This document shows, one piece after another, positions 17,366 to 25,151 of a stretch of DNA of 32,700 nt (its first letter is position 1; each line of letters opens with the position of its first letter). The notes beneath the pieces were generated by a model that saw only the letters and a program-made list of their open reading frames with translations, was not told the origin of the DNA and ran no database searches. The DNA comes from CAYGTK01 sp964352775 (GTDB taxonomy: Bacteria > Bacteroidota > Bacteroidia > Chitinophagales > CAIOSU01), in contig CAYGTK010000014.1 in the NCBI GenBank assembly GCA_964352775.1, positions 1-32,700 on the forward strand, written 5' to 3'. A program made the position numbers and the translations under genes.

Positions 17366-17376
17366 CAGAAAAAACA

Positions 17377-18166
17377 ATGAAAACAAGCAAACAGAAGGTA
17401 TTGATAACAGGCGGCGGATCAGGTATAGGATTGGCCCTTGCCAAGAAGTTTTTGGCAAACGATAACACGGTTATTATAACNNNNNNNNNNTATTATAACC
17501 GGGCGAAACTTAAAAAAGCTTGAAAAAGTAAAAGCTGATTACCCAGCAATTGAAATAATACAAAGCGATGTGACCCAAAATGCCGACGCAAAAGCTTTAG
17601 CGGAAAACATAGAAGAACAGTTTGGCGGTATAGATATTCTGGTAAACAATGCTGGCATTATGAATTTGATAGATGCCGGTAATGAAAGGAACGACTTACA
17701 GGTACAATTTGCTGAAATCGAGATTAACTATCACGGCCCTATCCGTATGCTGCACTACTTTCTTGCGCAACTGAAAAGAAGTAAAAGTGCAGTGCTTATT
17801 AATGTTTCTTCCGGTTTGGCTTATGTTACTTTCTCGCAAGCACCTGTGTATTCCGGCACTAAGGCCGCCCTCCATTTTTGGACCCAAGCTATTCGTCCGC
17901 AGTTAAAGCCTCATCATATAAAGGTAGTCGAGCTTTTGCCGCCTGTAGTTGCTACTCAGTTAGCGGAAGATGCCGAACTAACGGATGACCGACTGAAACC
18001 AATGCCCACTGAAAAGTTAGCCAATATTTTCTGGAAAGACTTCACCCGCGGAAAGGAGGAAATAACACCAGGCGTTTCCAAACAATTGAAGTTGATGAGC
18101 CGCTTGGCCCCAAAGTTCATTTTCAGTCAGTTGAATAAAGAGCCTATCCCAAATCCTAAAAATTAA
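17377..18166 (+). CDS. Short-chain dehydrogenase/reductase, interrupted by an assembly gap
   Basis: NAD(P)-dependent oxidoreductase of the SDR family. The glycine motif is TGGGSGIG near the start, then NNAG, a serine in INVSSG, and the catalytic Y-x-x-x-K in YSGTK. A run of ten N at 17481-17490 splits the frame. The nine bases before the gap (TATTATAAC) are repeated directly after it, so the contigs really overlap: removing the N run and one copy (19 bases) joins the frames and gives TVIITGRN, the standard SDR second strand. The restored protein is 256 residues, normal for the family. It lies in a run with small membrane proteins; its substrate is unknown. Confidence 0.88.
17481..17490. other. 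Assembly gap (10 N) with overlapping flanks
   Basis: Ten N within the SDR gene. Both sides carry TATTATAAC, so the gap is negative in length and the true sequence probably lacks 19 of the bases shown. Confidence 0.9.
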
Positions 18167-18176
18167 CCCACCTACT

Positions 18177-18617
18177 TTGAATACCAAACAGACACCCAAA
18201 ACCATTTATTTAATTGTCGCGTTCACGGCATTAACCATTCTTAGAGCGCAAACTGTCCTTTTCTTTTCGTCGCTTGAAATGAATGGCGGTGTTAATCCCA
18301 ACGCATGGTTTGCGCCATGGTTGAGCGATTCGATCTTAGGCATATTAGTACCTGTGGTCATTTACTTTCTTTTGAAAGGAAAGGGAGTAAAAACATGGGC
18401 ATTACTTATTATGTACAGTGCGCTAGGTGCTTTCGATTATGCTAATGGCTTAGCCACCGAATGGCTCTACCCAATGTCAGCTGATACAGCAAGCCCTGCA
18501 CTGGTATATGGTTCTCTGCTATTCACATTTACTATTCAGAGTATTGCAGTGTTGTTACTTTTTAGGCGCGACGTAATGGACTACTATTTAATAGATACTC
18601 GCCTTAAGAAGGCATAA
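18177..18617 (+). CDS. Small integral membrane protein
   Basis: 146 residues with about four membrane helices (near 10-30, 47-66, 73-92, 106-125) and a short cytoplasmic tail. I do not recognise the family. The only start in frame near the beginning is TTG at 18177, ten bases after the SDR stop, giving MNTKQTPKTIYLIV. It is part of the run 17000-19563. No catalytic motif is seen. Confidence 0.65.
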   Translation: MNTKQTPKTIYLIVAFTALTILRAQTVLFFSSLEMNGGVNPNAWFAPWLSDSILGILVPVVIYFLLKGKGVKTWALLIMYSALGAFDYANGLATEWLYPMSADTASPALVYGSLLFTFTIQSIAVLLLFRRDVMDYYLIDTRLKKA

Positions 18618-18621
18618 GAAA

Positions 18622-19097
18622 ATGAAAAAAAATGGCCCGCAATCGCCGTATTTACCACCAGTGGTTCTTTTGGTATTTTACTCGCCATGGGATTGGGGTT
18701 TGGAGTCTTTTGGAAAACACTGGAGCCACTTAGGTTCATGGAAGTTTTTTCGGCTGAGTTCCCTTACTTCATTCTGCCTACAGTATTGATGCTACTGCCT
18801 GCTTTGGTCTCCACCATTTCCTTGGCGGTGATATTAAAAGGGCAAGCGGAAATTCGCCAACCTTGGATATACGCTATGGTAGGCATGTTAACGGCATTTA
18901 TGATAACCAATATATACCACCTGCCCACTAATTTAAATTTTATGGCCTTTAAGTACACCGCTGAAGAAGCGACCAGTAATCTCAATATGTGGCTGCTATT
19001 GCATTGGGTAAGGGCAGCTGCAGTATTTATAGCTGCTTGGTATTCCATTAAGGGCTATCGTCTTTCAAACACCATGGCAAGAACAAATCAACTTTAA
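18622..19097 (+). CDS. Small membrane protein, paralogue of the next gene, frame broken near the start
   Basis: The ATG at 18622 is followed by eight A and then TGG. In the present reading the ATG frame is wrong; with nine (or six) A the product begins M-K-K-(K)-W-P-A-I-A and joins the frame that runs to 19097. This N terminus aligns with MKKTIAIV of the next gene. Without the repair the only start is ATG 18687, which would remove the first membrane helix. The family is unrecognised; four helices are likely. Shared blocks with the neighbour are LEPxxFMExF, LLPA, YHLPxNLxFMAxKY and HWVR. Probably a homopolymer error, possibly real inactivation. Confidence 0.65.
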
Positions 19098-19107
19098 TAA
19101 GTAAACC

Positions 19108-19563
19108 ATGAAAAAAACAATAGCAATAGTTACCATTCTTGCAATTGGTGCCTTTGCCGGCAATATGATAAACATCGGTTTAAGCTATGGCATCCATTGG
19201 CTGTCGCTTGAGCCTATCGCTTTTATGGAAAGCTTTAAGGTCGATTTCCCACTATTGCTTACACCTACTGCGGCAACCCTTTTACCAGCTTGGCTGGGGA
19301 GTCTGTTTTTGTATGTGAAAACGGAAAAAACAGCAGAAAGTAAAAAGTATTGGATGTATGCCTTTTTGGGCTTAACGCTTACTATTCTGCAAACATCGGT
19401 CTATCACCTACCTATGAATTTAGATTTTATGGCCTTGAAATATGACGCAGCCATAGCTACCAGCAAACTACAGGGGTGGATTGTTTTTCACTGGGTAAGG
19501 GTTTCGGTTGCTATCGCTTCCGGCGTTTTTGCTTTGTTGGGTTTTCAAAAACAAGTCAAATAG
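19108..19563 (+). CDS. Small membrane protein, tandem paralogue
   Basis: 151 residues and about four membrane helices (near 5-25, 47-67, 81-100, 124-145). It is clearly homologous to the product of the preceding gene along its whole length, so a tandem duplication has occurred. The conserved acidic LEPIAFMESF and the YHLPMNLDFMALKY motif lie at membrane borders and may form a polar site. The HWVR segment near the last helix recalls DUF1772-type proteins, but this link is weak. It is the last gene of the run beginning at 17000. Confidence 0.7.
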   Translation: MKKTIAIVTILAIGAFAGNMINIGLSYGIHWLSLEPIAFMESFKVDFPLLLTPTAATLLPAWLGSLFLYVKTEKTAESKKYWMYAFLGLTLTILQTSVYHLPMNLDFMALKYDAAIATSKLQGWIVFHWVRVSVAIASGVFALLGFQKQVK

Positions 19564-19687
19564 AAAAGCTAAACCTCTTCGCCGTTTCTACTGGCCTATT
19601 TAGAATTTAGGTGGGCGGCACTTGTAAATATAGTAAACACATATACCACTTCTATAAACAGCTCTTAAACTCAAAAAAGAAATTACA

Positions 19688-20176
19688 ATGAACAACTTTA
19701 TCATCCTCAATATGCAAGCCGTAGCGGGCTTAATTACGTTTTCACTAGTGTTCAAGTGGTGGGTGTTCCCGCGCTTGGCCAAGCTATCTATTTACGATGC
19801 CCTTGTGCCCATGGTGCTAATACACGGTCTACGCTACTTGGGTATGGTATTTATGGTAGATACCCAAGTGTACGATGACTTTCCTGACGACTTGGCCTTT
19901 ACCGTGGGTATTTGGGATTATACTACTTCTATTCTGGCTATCATCACCGCTATTGCCCTTCGTAACAAATGGCAGTACGCCATTGCCTTGACTTGGGTAT
20001 TCAACATCTTCGGTTTTGTTGATCTACTGGTAGCCTTTCCGCAAGTATTCGGTATCGAATTTTACAACTACGACTTAGGTACTATGTGGTGGGCTTTTGT
20101 AACTATCGGGGTGGTAAACGTTATCAGTCACTTCTACATCTTCAACAGACTTATCAAGCATTGGAGAGGTAAATAA
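19688..20176 (+). CDS. Integral membrane protein, unknown family
   Basis: 162 residues with about four to five membrane helices (near 8-27, 36-58, 76-95, 99-120, 133-152). I do not recognise it. Aspartates D59, D65, D66, D69 and D78 near the second to third helices are notable. It lies 124 bases after the preceding small membrane protein gene and 122 bases before acs, so it may be transcribed alone. The start ATG follows an A-rich stretch. Confidence 0.7.
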   Translation: MNNFIILNMQAVAGLITFSLVFKWWVFPRLAKLSIYDALVPMVLIHGLRYLGMVFMVDTQVYDDFPDDLAFTVGIWDYTTSILAIITAIALRNKWQYAIALTWVFNIFGFVDLLVAFPQVFGIEFYNYDLGTMWWAFVTIGVVNVISHFYIFNRLIKHWRGK

Positions 20177-20240
20177 GTACTGTAATGGCAATGTTGGGAT
20201 AAGCATAATCATGGTGACTATGGCTCTTACGACTGGAAAC

Positions 20241-20280
20241 GCAATGACCTTGTGCAAGAAAGATCGTAAATTCAGCCATT
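20241..20280 (+). promoter_or_regulatory. 40-bp element shared with the sigma factor gene, copy 2 (before acs)
   Basis: It differs from 15879-15918 at three positions and keeps the same distance to the next start codon within three bases. It probably contains the acs promoter or an operator. See the findings for the test. Confidence 0.6.
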
Positions 20281-20298
20281 CACAACATTTTTTGAGCC

Positions 20299-22212
20299 AT
20301 GATGAACGCTATAGATCAATATATTGCCCGCAGTAAGGCAGACTACGAAAGACTTTACGAAGAAAGTGTGAACGACCCCGAAGCTTTTTGGGATAAAATA
20401 GCAGAGACCTACCACTGGCGTAAGAAGTGGGATAAAACCTTGGAATACGACCTACATAAGCCAGAGGTAAAATGGTTTTTGAACGGCAAACTAAATATCA
20501 CCGAGAACTGTCTCGATCGCCATTTAGAGGAACGTGGCGACCAAACCGCCATCCTTTGGGAACCCAATGAACCAGGTGACGAAGCGTTACACATTAGTTA
20601 TAAAGAACTGCATGCTAAGGTGTGTCAATTTGCCAATGCTTTGAAAAATATTGGCGTAGGAAAGGGCGACCGTGTATGTGTGTACATGCCTATGGTGCCT
20701 GAATTGGCTATTGCTGTATTGGCCTGTGCCCGAATAGGGGCGATACATTCGGTGGTGTTTGCTGGTTTTTCTTCTACTGCTTTGGCTTCGCGGATAAATG
20801 ATGCGGAGTGTAAGGTGGTGCTAACAAGTGACGGCAGCTATCGCGGAGCAAAAATTATTGACCTGAAAGGAATTACCGATAAGGCTTTAGAAAGCTGTCC
20901 AAGTATTGAGAAGGCCATAGTGTTAAAGAGAACTGGAGAAGCGGTGAGCATGAAAGCAGGCCGTGACATTTGGTGGAGCGATGCTGTTGAAGGCGTGAGT
21001 ACCGAATGCCCCGCTGAAATAATGGATTCCGAAGACCCTTTATTCATTTTATATACTTCTGGAAGTACAGGGAAACCGAAGGGGATGGTGCATAGCACTG
21101 CTGGTTATATGGTGTACAGTAGCTACACCTTTAAAAATGTATTTCAGTATAACGATGGCGACATCTATTGGTGTACGGCTGATATTGGTTGGATAACGGG
21201 GCATAGCTACATTGTGTATGGCCCGCTAGCTATGGGGGCAATTACGGTAATGTTTGAGGGGATGCCTTCTTATCCTGACTGTGCCCGCTTTTGGGAGATA
21301 GTGGAGAAACATAAGGTCACTCATTTTTATACGGCACCTACCGCCATTCGTGCTTTAGCTAAGCAAACAAATGAGGAAGAACTGAACCGCCACGACCTCT
21401 CTTGCTTAAGGGTTTTAGGCACCGTAGGCGAACCTATTAATGAAGAAGCTTGGCATTGGTACGATGATAATATAGGTAAAAAGAATTGCCCCATAGTAGA
21501 TACCTGGTGGCAAACCGAAACGGGCGGCATGATGATTAGTCCGCTAGGGTTTATGAAGGATGCTAAGCCTACTTTTGCCATGCTACCTCAGCCAGGTATT
21601 CAGCCTTGTTTGATGGATGATAAGGGTAATGAAGTGACGGGCAACCCAGCAGAAGGTAGATTGGCAATTAAATACCCTTGGCCAAGTATGGCGCGTACTA
21701 TTTGGGGCGACCATCAGCGATTTAAGGACACCTATTTCAGTACTTTCCCTGGCAACTACTTTACGGGTGATGGGGCTTTGCGTGATGCAGATGGTCACTA
21801 TAGAATTACGGGAAGGGTAGATGATATTGTTATCGTTTCAGGCCATAATTTGGGCACTGCGCCTATAGAAAATGCGATAAATGAGCATGAAGACATTGTA
21901 GAATCTGCCATTGTTGGTTTTCCACACGATGTGAAGGGGAACGCGCTGTATGCCTATGTTACCTGCTACCATCATGTGGAAGATCATGATAAACTGCGTA
22001 AGGAGATATGCGATTTGGTAGCAAACACCATCGGGCCAATTGCCAAGCCCGATAAAATTCAATTTGTAAGTGGCCTACCCAAAACCCGAAGCGGAAAGAT
22101 TATGCGCCGCATCCTTCGTAAAATTGCGAGTAACGAAACGGATAATTTGGGCGATACCTCTACCTTGCTGGATCCTAGCGTGGTGGAGGCTATTATTGCC
22201 GGGCGGAAGTAG
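20299..22212 (+). CDS. acs: Acetyl-CoA synthetase (acetate-CoA ligase)
   Basis: 637 residues. It activates acetate with ATP to acetyl-AMP, then forms acetyl-CoA in the cytoplasm. Motifs: the P-loop-like YTSGSTGKPKG at 252-262, the acetate/adenine-site motif DTWWQTETGG, the hinge region ITGRVDD, and PKTRSGKIMRR with K600, the lysine that protein acetyltransferases modify in homologues. The usual VSGHRLGTAEIE is here VSGHNLGTAPIE, with N517 where enteric enzymes have an ATP-contacting arginine. I believe this variant is common in Bacteroidota. Two tandem ATG codons (20299 and 20302) begin the gene; the first is chosen. Together with AlkB it fits growth on small or hydrophobic carbon compounds. 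Confidence 0.95.
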   Translation: MMNAIDQYIARSKADYERLYEESVNDPEAFWDKIAETYHWRKKWDKTLEYDLHKPEVKWFLNGKLNITENCLDRHLEERGDQTAILWEPNEPGDEALHISYKELHAKVCQFANALKNIGVGKGDRVCVYMPMVPELAIAVLACARIGAIHSVVFAGFSSTALASRINDAECKVVLTSDGSYRGAKIIDLKGITDKALESCPSIEKAIVLKRTGEAVSMKAGRDIWWSDAVEGVSTECPAEIMDSEDPLFILYTSGSTGKPKGMVHSTAGYMVYSSYTFKNVFQYNDGDIYWCTADIGWITGHSYIVYGPLAMGAITVMFEGMPSYPDCARFWEIVEKHKVTHFYTAPTAIRALAKQTNEEELNRHDLSCLRVLGTVGEPINEEAWHWYDDNIGKKNCPIVDTWWQTETGGMMISPLGFMKDAKPTFAMLPQPGIQPCLMDDKGNEVTGNPAEGRLAIKYPWPSMARTIWGDHQRFKDTYFSTFPGNYFTGDGALRDADGHYRITGRVDDIVIVSGHNLGTAPIENAINEHEDIVESAIVGFPHDVKGNALYAYVTCYHHVEDHDKLRKEICDLVANTIGPIAKPDKIQFVSGLPKTRSGKIMRRILRKIASNETDNLGDTSTLLDPSVVEAIIAGRK

Positions 22213-22320
22213 ATACTTGGGATTTGGGTGTATAGTTTTGGCATGATGATAACATCTTGTAAGCACGGCCCACCAAGGTATACAGCCTATATACGATATC
22301 TTATATTTGTGTGCGTTTGC

Positions 22321-22347
22321 TCAAGTCCCCTATTCATGGGGGTTTGA
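22321..22347 (+). other. Ten-pair hairpin downstream of acs
   Basis: TCAAGTCCCC pairs with GGGGGTTTGA around a TATTCAT loop, with two G-T pairs. A TATATTTG -7-like box lies at 22302-22309, just before it. The hairpin could be the 5' end of a small RNA or a transcript end; the -33 element is missing. Confidence 0.35.
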
Positions 22348-22521
22348 AATGTATGTGGATAAAAAATTATGGGTGAGTTTTGGGCTAAAATGGTACAGTT
22401 ACGGTACTTTTTGTTGGTCGTTGCCCGTATTCAGTAGTGTTTAATTTTGTCGACTCAAACAACGGCACGAATGGCTTTAAGGTAGATTGTTTTTTGTAAA
22501 CGCATTGCAAATGCTAGAGCT

Positions 22522-22572
22522 GTCGCCAGTCTCCTGACTGGTGACCAAATGACCTGTCAGTCTCTGACTGAC
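22522..22572. repeat. Pair of short hairpins, REP-like (h1, h2)
   Basis: GTCGCCAGTC-TCCT-GACTGGTGAC (22522-22545) forms ten pairs with one G-T. GTCAGTC-TCT-GACTGAC (22556-22572) forms seven perfect pairs. A diverged copy of the pair lies at 23624-23666. Confidence 0.7.
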
Positions 22573-22985
22573 GAGAATGCCCTTAACTCAAAGCCATTTA
22601 CCAAGAAAGACGCCACTACATAGCGTCTATCGACGATTGCAAACCAAACCACTCTAATTGTTGAACTAACTGCCAAGGTTACTATTTAAGTTGCTTATCC
22701 AAAAGGGCGTGTTCCTTTGGCTTAACAGTCGGGGACTGTTTGGTCAGTCATCACCAGTCAGAGACTGGCGAGAGCGGGGGGACTAAACGACCTGTCAGTC
22801 TCAGACTGACGAGTATACCCTCAACTTAAAGCTATTTACCAAGAAAGACACCTCCACACAGAGTGTGTTGATGCTTGCAAACCAAACCACTCTAATTATT
22901 GAACTAACTGCCAAGGTTCCTATTTAGTAGTTAACCCTAATGTTCTTGTTCACTTGGTTTAACAGTCGGAGACCGTATGGTTGTC
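22551..22985 (+). repeat. Two-copy direct repeat, spacing 238 bp
   Basis: Copy A starts at 22551 and copy B at 22789. Both run through the same order of blocks: GACCTGTCAGTCTC, GACTGACGAG, TTTACCAAGAAAGAC, GCAAACCAAACCACTCTAAT, TGAACTAACTGCCAAGGTT and TTAACAGTCGG. Copy A continues into another hairpin cluster; copy B stops matching near 22982. The central blocks are nearly identical while the linkers have drifted. No reading frame is conserved, so this looks like a non-coding repeat. Confidence 0.8.
22724..22810. repeat. Cluster of three CAGTC-type hairpins (h3-h5)
   Basis: AACAGTC-GGG-GACTGTT (22724-22740), CCAGTC-AGA-GACTGG (22754-22768) and GTCAGTC-TCA-GACTGAC (22794-22810). All have a 6-7 bp stem around AGTC/GACT and a three-base loop. 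Confidence 0.75.
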
Positions 22986-23070
22986 TCGTCCTGAAATAGG
23001 TTTACACAAAAAGTAGACTTAAATGAAGCGATACAGCAAGGAATTCCCCAGCAAATGGCAGAACCGCTAG
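22982..23070 (+). mobile_element. Possible insertion-sequence remnant
   Basis: Where repeat copy B stops, the sequence TGTCTCGTCCTGAAATAGG begins, followed by GTTTACAC-AAAAA-GTAGAC and an ATG at 23023 opening MKRYSKEF, then a stop at 23068. The order resembles the left end and the OrfA start of an IS3-like element. No other transposase sequence is present. This is recognition from memory and is uncertain. Confidence 0.3.
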
Positions 23071-23289
23071 TAGGTGATATTGAAAATATTATTGGGCACT
23101 ATTGACTTTTTTGGGCGAGCTTCATATATTTGACTTATAGACACAACAACTCTGGCACTGGAGGTAGTACATGACTGCTATCTTAAGGTTTCAGTGCTAA
23201 GTAAAATCGCCGACAACCCTTGGGGCGTATTTATTATTGAATTGTAAGTAGAACTTGAACCTTGGAACTACCGCAAAACAGTAATAGGT

Positions 23290-23595
23290 ATGTCCATTGG
23301 CAAAAACTTAGTGTGGGCTGTTCCAATTGGAGCTCTTGGTAGTTCAATCCCAAATGCCCTTTCTTCCGCTGATAACTCTACTTTGCTAATTCTAGCTCTG
23401 CTAGTAGGTTTTGGAATTTTGACTGTACTTGTTAGTCGAGGTAATGGTAACCCTTCCAAAACAGAACCTTCTGAAGAGGAACTATTGCGACGAATAGAAG
23501 AGCGTTTGGAGAAAAAAGAGAAAGAGCGCTGGATGCAGCAAAAAATACGCGACCTAGAGGAGGAACTAGATAGGCTTAAAGACAAAGTTAAGTAA
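23290..23595 (+). CDS. Small membrane-anchored coiled-coil protein
   Basis: 101 residues. A short N terminus is followed by a hydrophobic helix at about 31-50 (LLILALLVGFGILTVLV), then a lysine/glutamate-rich coiled coil at about 60-101 with clear heptads. I do not recognise the family. A reading frame of similar length on the opposite strand is low-complexity serine/arginine and is taken as its shadow. The gene sits inside the repeat-rich region, with hairpins on both sides. It may be a local accessory gene; function unknown. Confidence 0.5.
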   Translation: MSIGKNLVWAVPIGALGSSIPNALSSADNSTLLILALLVGFGILTVLVSRGNGNPSKTEPSEEELLRRIEERLEKKEKERWMQQKIRDLEEELDRLKDKVK

Positions 23596-23623
23596 GAACA
23601 ACGTCGTTTCTACCTAGCTGTTG

Positions 23624-23666
23624 CCAGTCTCCGACTGGTGACCAAACAGCCCAAGAGTCTCTGACT
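23624..23666. repeat. REP-like hairpin pair, diverged copy (h7, h8)
   Basis: CCAGTC-TCC-GACTGG (23624-23638) and AGTC-TCT-GACT (23656-23666), with the linker GGTGACCAAA shared with the pair at 22522-22572. Confidence 0.65.
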
Positions 23667-23672
23667 GTTAAT

Positions 23673-23696
23673 CGTACTTGTATGCATACGAGTACG
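23673..23696. promoter_or_regulatory. 24-bp near-perfect palindrome before the thioredoxin-like gene
   Basis: CGTACT and AGTACG flank a GTATGCATAC core, with a single mismatched pair. It lies 64 bases before the start of the next gene and could be an operator, or another member of the hairpin family of this region. Confidence 0.4.
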
Positions 23697-23759
23697 CAAA
23701 GAAAACAGCATTTGTAATGCGTTCTCGCAAAGTATAACCACAACCCGTAATTTAGCCAC

Positions 23760-24200
23760 ATGAAATTGATAGTTACCGGAATGGTTCTTTTACTCAGTCT
23801 AACTTCGTACACCACCGAAGCCAACTGGCTAACCGATATGGAACAAGCCAAACAACAGGCCAAAGCCGAAGGCAAAGTAATTCTGATGAATTTTAGTGGG
23901 TCAGACTGGTGCGCCAACTGCATGCGATTAGAGAAAGACCTGTTTCAACAAGAGGCTTTTCAAACTTTTGCAAAGGAGAATTTAGTACTGCTAAACCTTG
24001 ATTTCCCCGCTAGGAAGCAAAACCGATTATCGCCAGAACAAACTGCGCATAATGAGGCTTTGGCGGAGCGCTATAATCAATCGGGTAGCTTTCCGTTGGT
24101 GTTGCTATTGGATGTAGAGGGTAAGGTACTGGGGAAGATGAAGCATCCTGCGATGACGGTGGAGGCTTACATCGCTAACATTAAAAGCCTAATGGAGTAG
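23760..24200 (+). CDS. Periplasmic thioredoxin-like protein
   Basis: 146 residues. Residues 1-22 are a signal peptide. A thioredoxin fold of the Thioredoxin_7 type follows, with the redox motif W50-C51-A-N-C54 after SGSD, and a proline-containing strand FPLVLLLD near residue 118. The variant WCANC and the SGSDWC lead-in are typical of DsbD-C-terminal-like thiol proteins of Bacteroidota. Likely role: disulfide reduction or repair in the periplasm. TAATTTAG at 23748-23755 resembles a -7 promoter box, which would give a nearly leaderless transcript. Confidence 0.85.
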   Translation: MKLIVTGMVLLLSLTSYTTEANWLTDMEQAKQQAKAEGKVILMNFSGSDWCANCMRLEKDLFQQEAFQTFAKENLVLLNLDFPARKQNRLSPEQTAHNEALAERYNQSGSFPLVLLLDVEGKVLGKMKHPAMTVEAYIANIKSLME

Positions 24201-24209
24201 TTACAGTGA

Positions 24210-24575
24210 TTAATTTTCTGAAATGTTACCCGCTTCCAAACTAATTTCAATACCACGAGGTCTTATTTCCAAGTTGATGGTAGCAGCAGTATCTCCATGA
24301 TTTTGAAAAAGCACTTGCTCCGTTTCTGAAAGGGGTACATTCTTCTCTTCAGTGGCAGCGATGCTATGGCTAAGGTTACTTTCTCCGGTATTACTTTGTG
24401 TAACTGCCTTTACCTCTGTGCTAGAGGCATTTTCAATTTTCATATTAAACGATTTGCCGCTAAGCCCAGCCAATGTTATTTGCTGGTTTGGTTTAATGGT
24501 GATTTTGCTTTTGGCGGGCTTTCCATTAGTAATTAACCATAATAGCCCCAGTAGAATTAATCCTGCAACGCACAT
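24210..24575 (-). CDS. Hypothetical membrane-anchored protein
   Basis: 121 residues: one N-terminal membrane helix (about 3-17), a short basic stretch, then a beta-rich domain of about 100 residues that is probably periplasmic. I do not recognise it. It converges with the thioredoxin-like gene (ten bases apart) and diverges from the TIGR03643-like gene. The start region is tight: the divergent coding start at 24665 leaves less than 90 bases for both promoters. Confidence 0.6.
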   Translation of the reverse strand: MCVAGLILLGLLWLITNGKPAKSKITIKPNQQITLAGLSGKSFNMKIENASSTEVKAVTQSNTGESNLSHSIAATEEKNVPLSETEQVLFQNHGDTAATINLEIRPRGIEISLEAGNISEN

Positions 24576-24664
24576 AGAAGGTGTTTTTGAAAAAAGAAAA
24601 CAAATATAGCGAACACATATCCACTAGAAACAAACAATGCGCTATGTGTACCCGTTACATCTTC

Positions 24665-24937
24665 ATGCAACTTACACAGCACGATAAAGACCGTATAGTG
24701 GAAATGGCCTGGGAAGACAGAACACCCTTTGAAGCTATAGAATTTCAGTTTGGCGTGAAAGAACAGGAAGTAATAGAGCTGATGCGACAGGAGATGAAGC
24801 GCAGCAGTTTTAACATGTGGCGCAAACGCGTGCAAGGCCGAAAGACAAAACACCGATTTAAGCGCCCCGACGGCGTGGAGCGGTTTAAATGCACTAGGCA
24901 GAAAGCTATAAGCTATAATAAGGTAAGTAAGCGGTAG
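24665..24937 (+). CDS. TIGR03643-like small protein
   Basis: 90 residues from the ATG at 24665; longer in-frame starts exist (ATG 24644, GTG 24581) but the family begins at about this point. The block MAWEDRTPFEAIEFQFG, followed by SSFNMWRKRVQGRKTKH, matches my memory of the TIGR03643 family, a short conserved protein of unknown function with a helix-turn-helix-like first half. The C terminus is strongly basic, which fits nucleic-acid binding; this is inference. Confidence 0.75.
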   Translation: MQLTQHDKDRIVEMAWEDRTPFEAIEFQFGVKEQEVIELMRQEMKRSSFNMWRKRVQGRKTKHRFKRPDGVERFKCTRQKAISYNKVSKR

Positions 24938-25151
24938 ATAATCAGCTGTTTACACTTTAAACATCTACTTTATTTAGGTTAAGTGCTTGATGTTCAAACG
25001 ATTGTGTGGGTTTTAAAACCTCTACTAAGCCGCCAAAACCCCCTATTGAAACCCTTGCTATCACTGGGTTCTTAATTTGGAGTGCACCAAAAATGCACTA
25101 AAACGCCAGAAAAAGTCGTTTTTTGCACCATAACTGCACCGCAGCCAAACT

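Larger units (their letters stand above)
22213..23289. other. Repeat-rich intergenic region of about 1.1 kb
   Basis: I find no convincing protein gene between the acs stop and 23290. The region holds a hairpin after acs, two copies of a direct repeat 238 bp apart, several short CAGTC-type hairpins and a possible insertion-sequence remnant, each listed separately. The remainder (23100-23289) shows nothing I can name. Confidence 0.6.

Noticed and set aside
22551..22985. CRISPR array
   Set aside because: Only two copies, each about 200 bp, with repeats 238 bp apart and no spacers or cas genes.
23268..23585. Minus-strand frame rich in serine and arginine opposite the small coiled-coil gene
   Set aside because: The low-complexity sequence is what a lysine/glutamate coiled coil gives when read backwards; the plus-strand frame has a helix plus heptads.
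25081..25140. TGCAC repeats before the FkbM gene as a recombination attachment site
   Set aside because: The copies are only six bases long, there is no integrase gene nearby, and no second site was seen.
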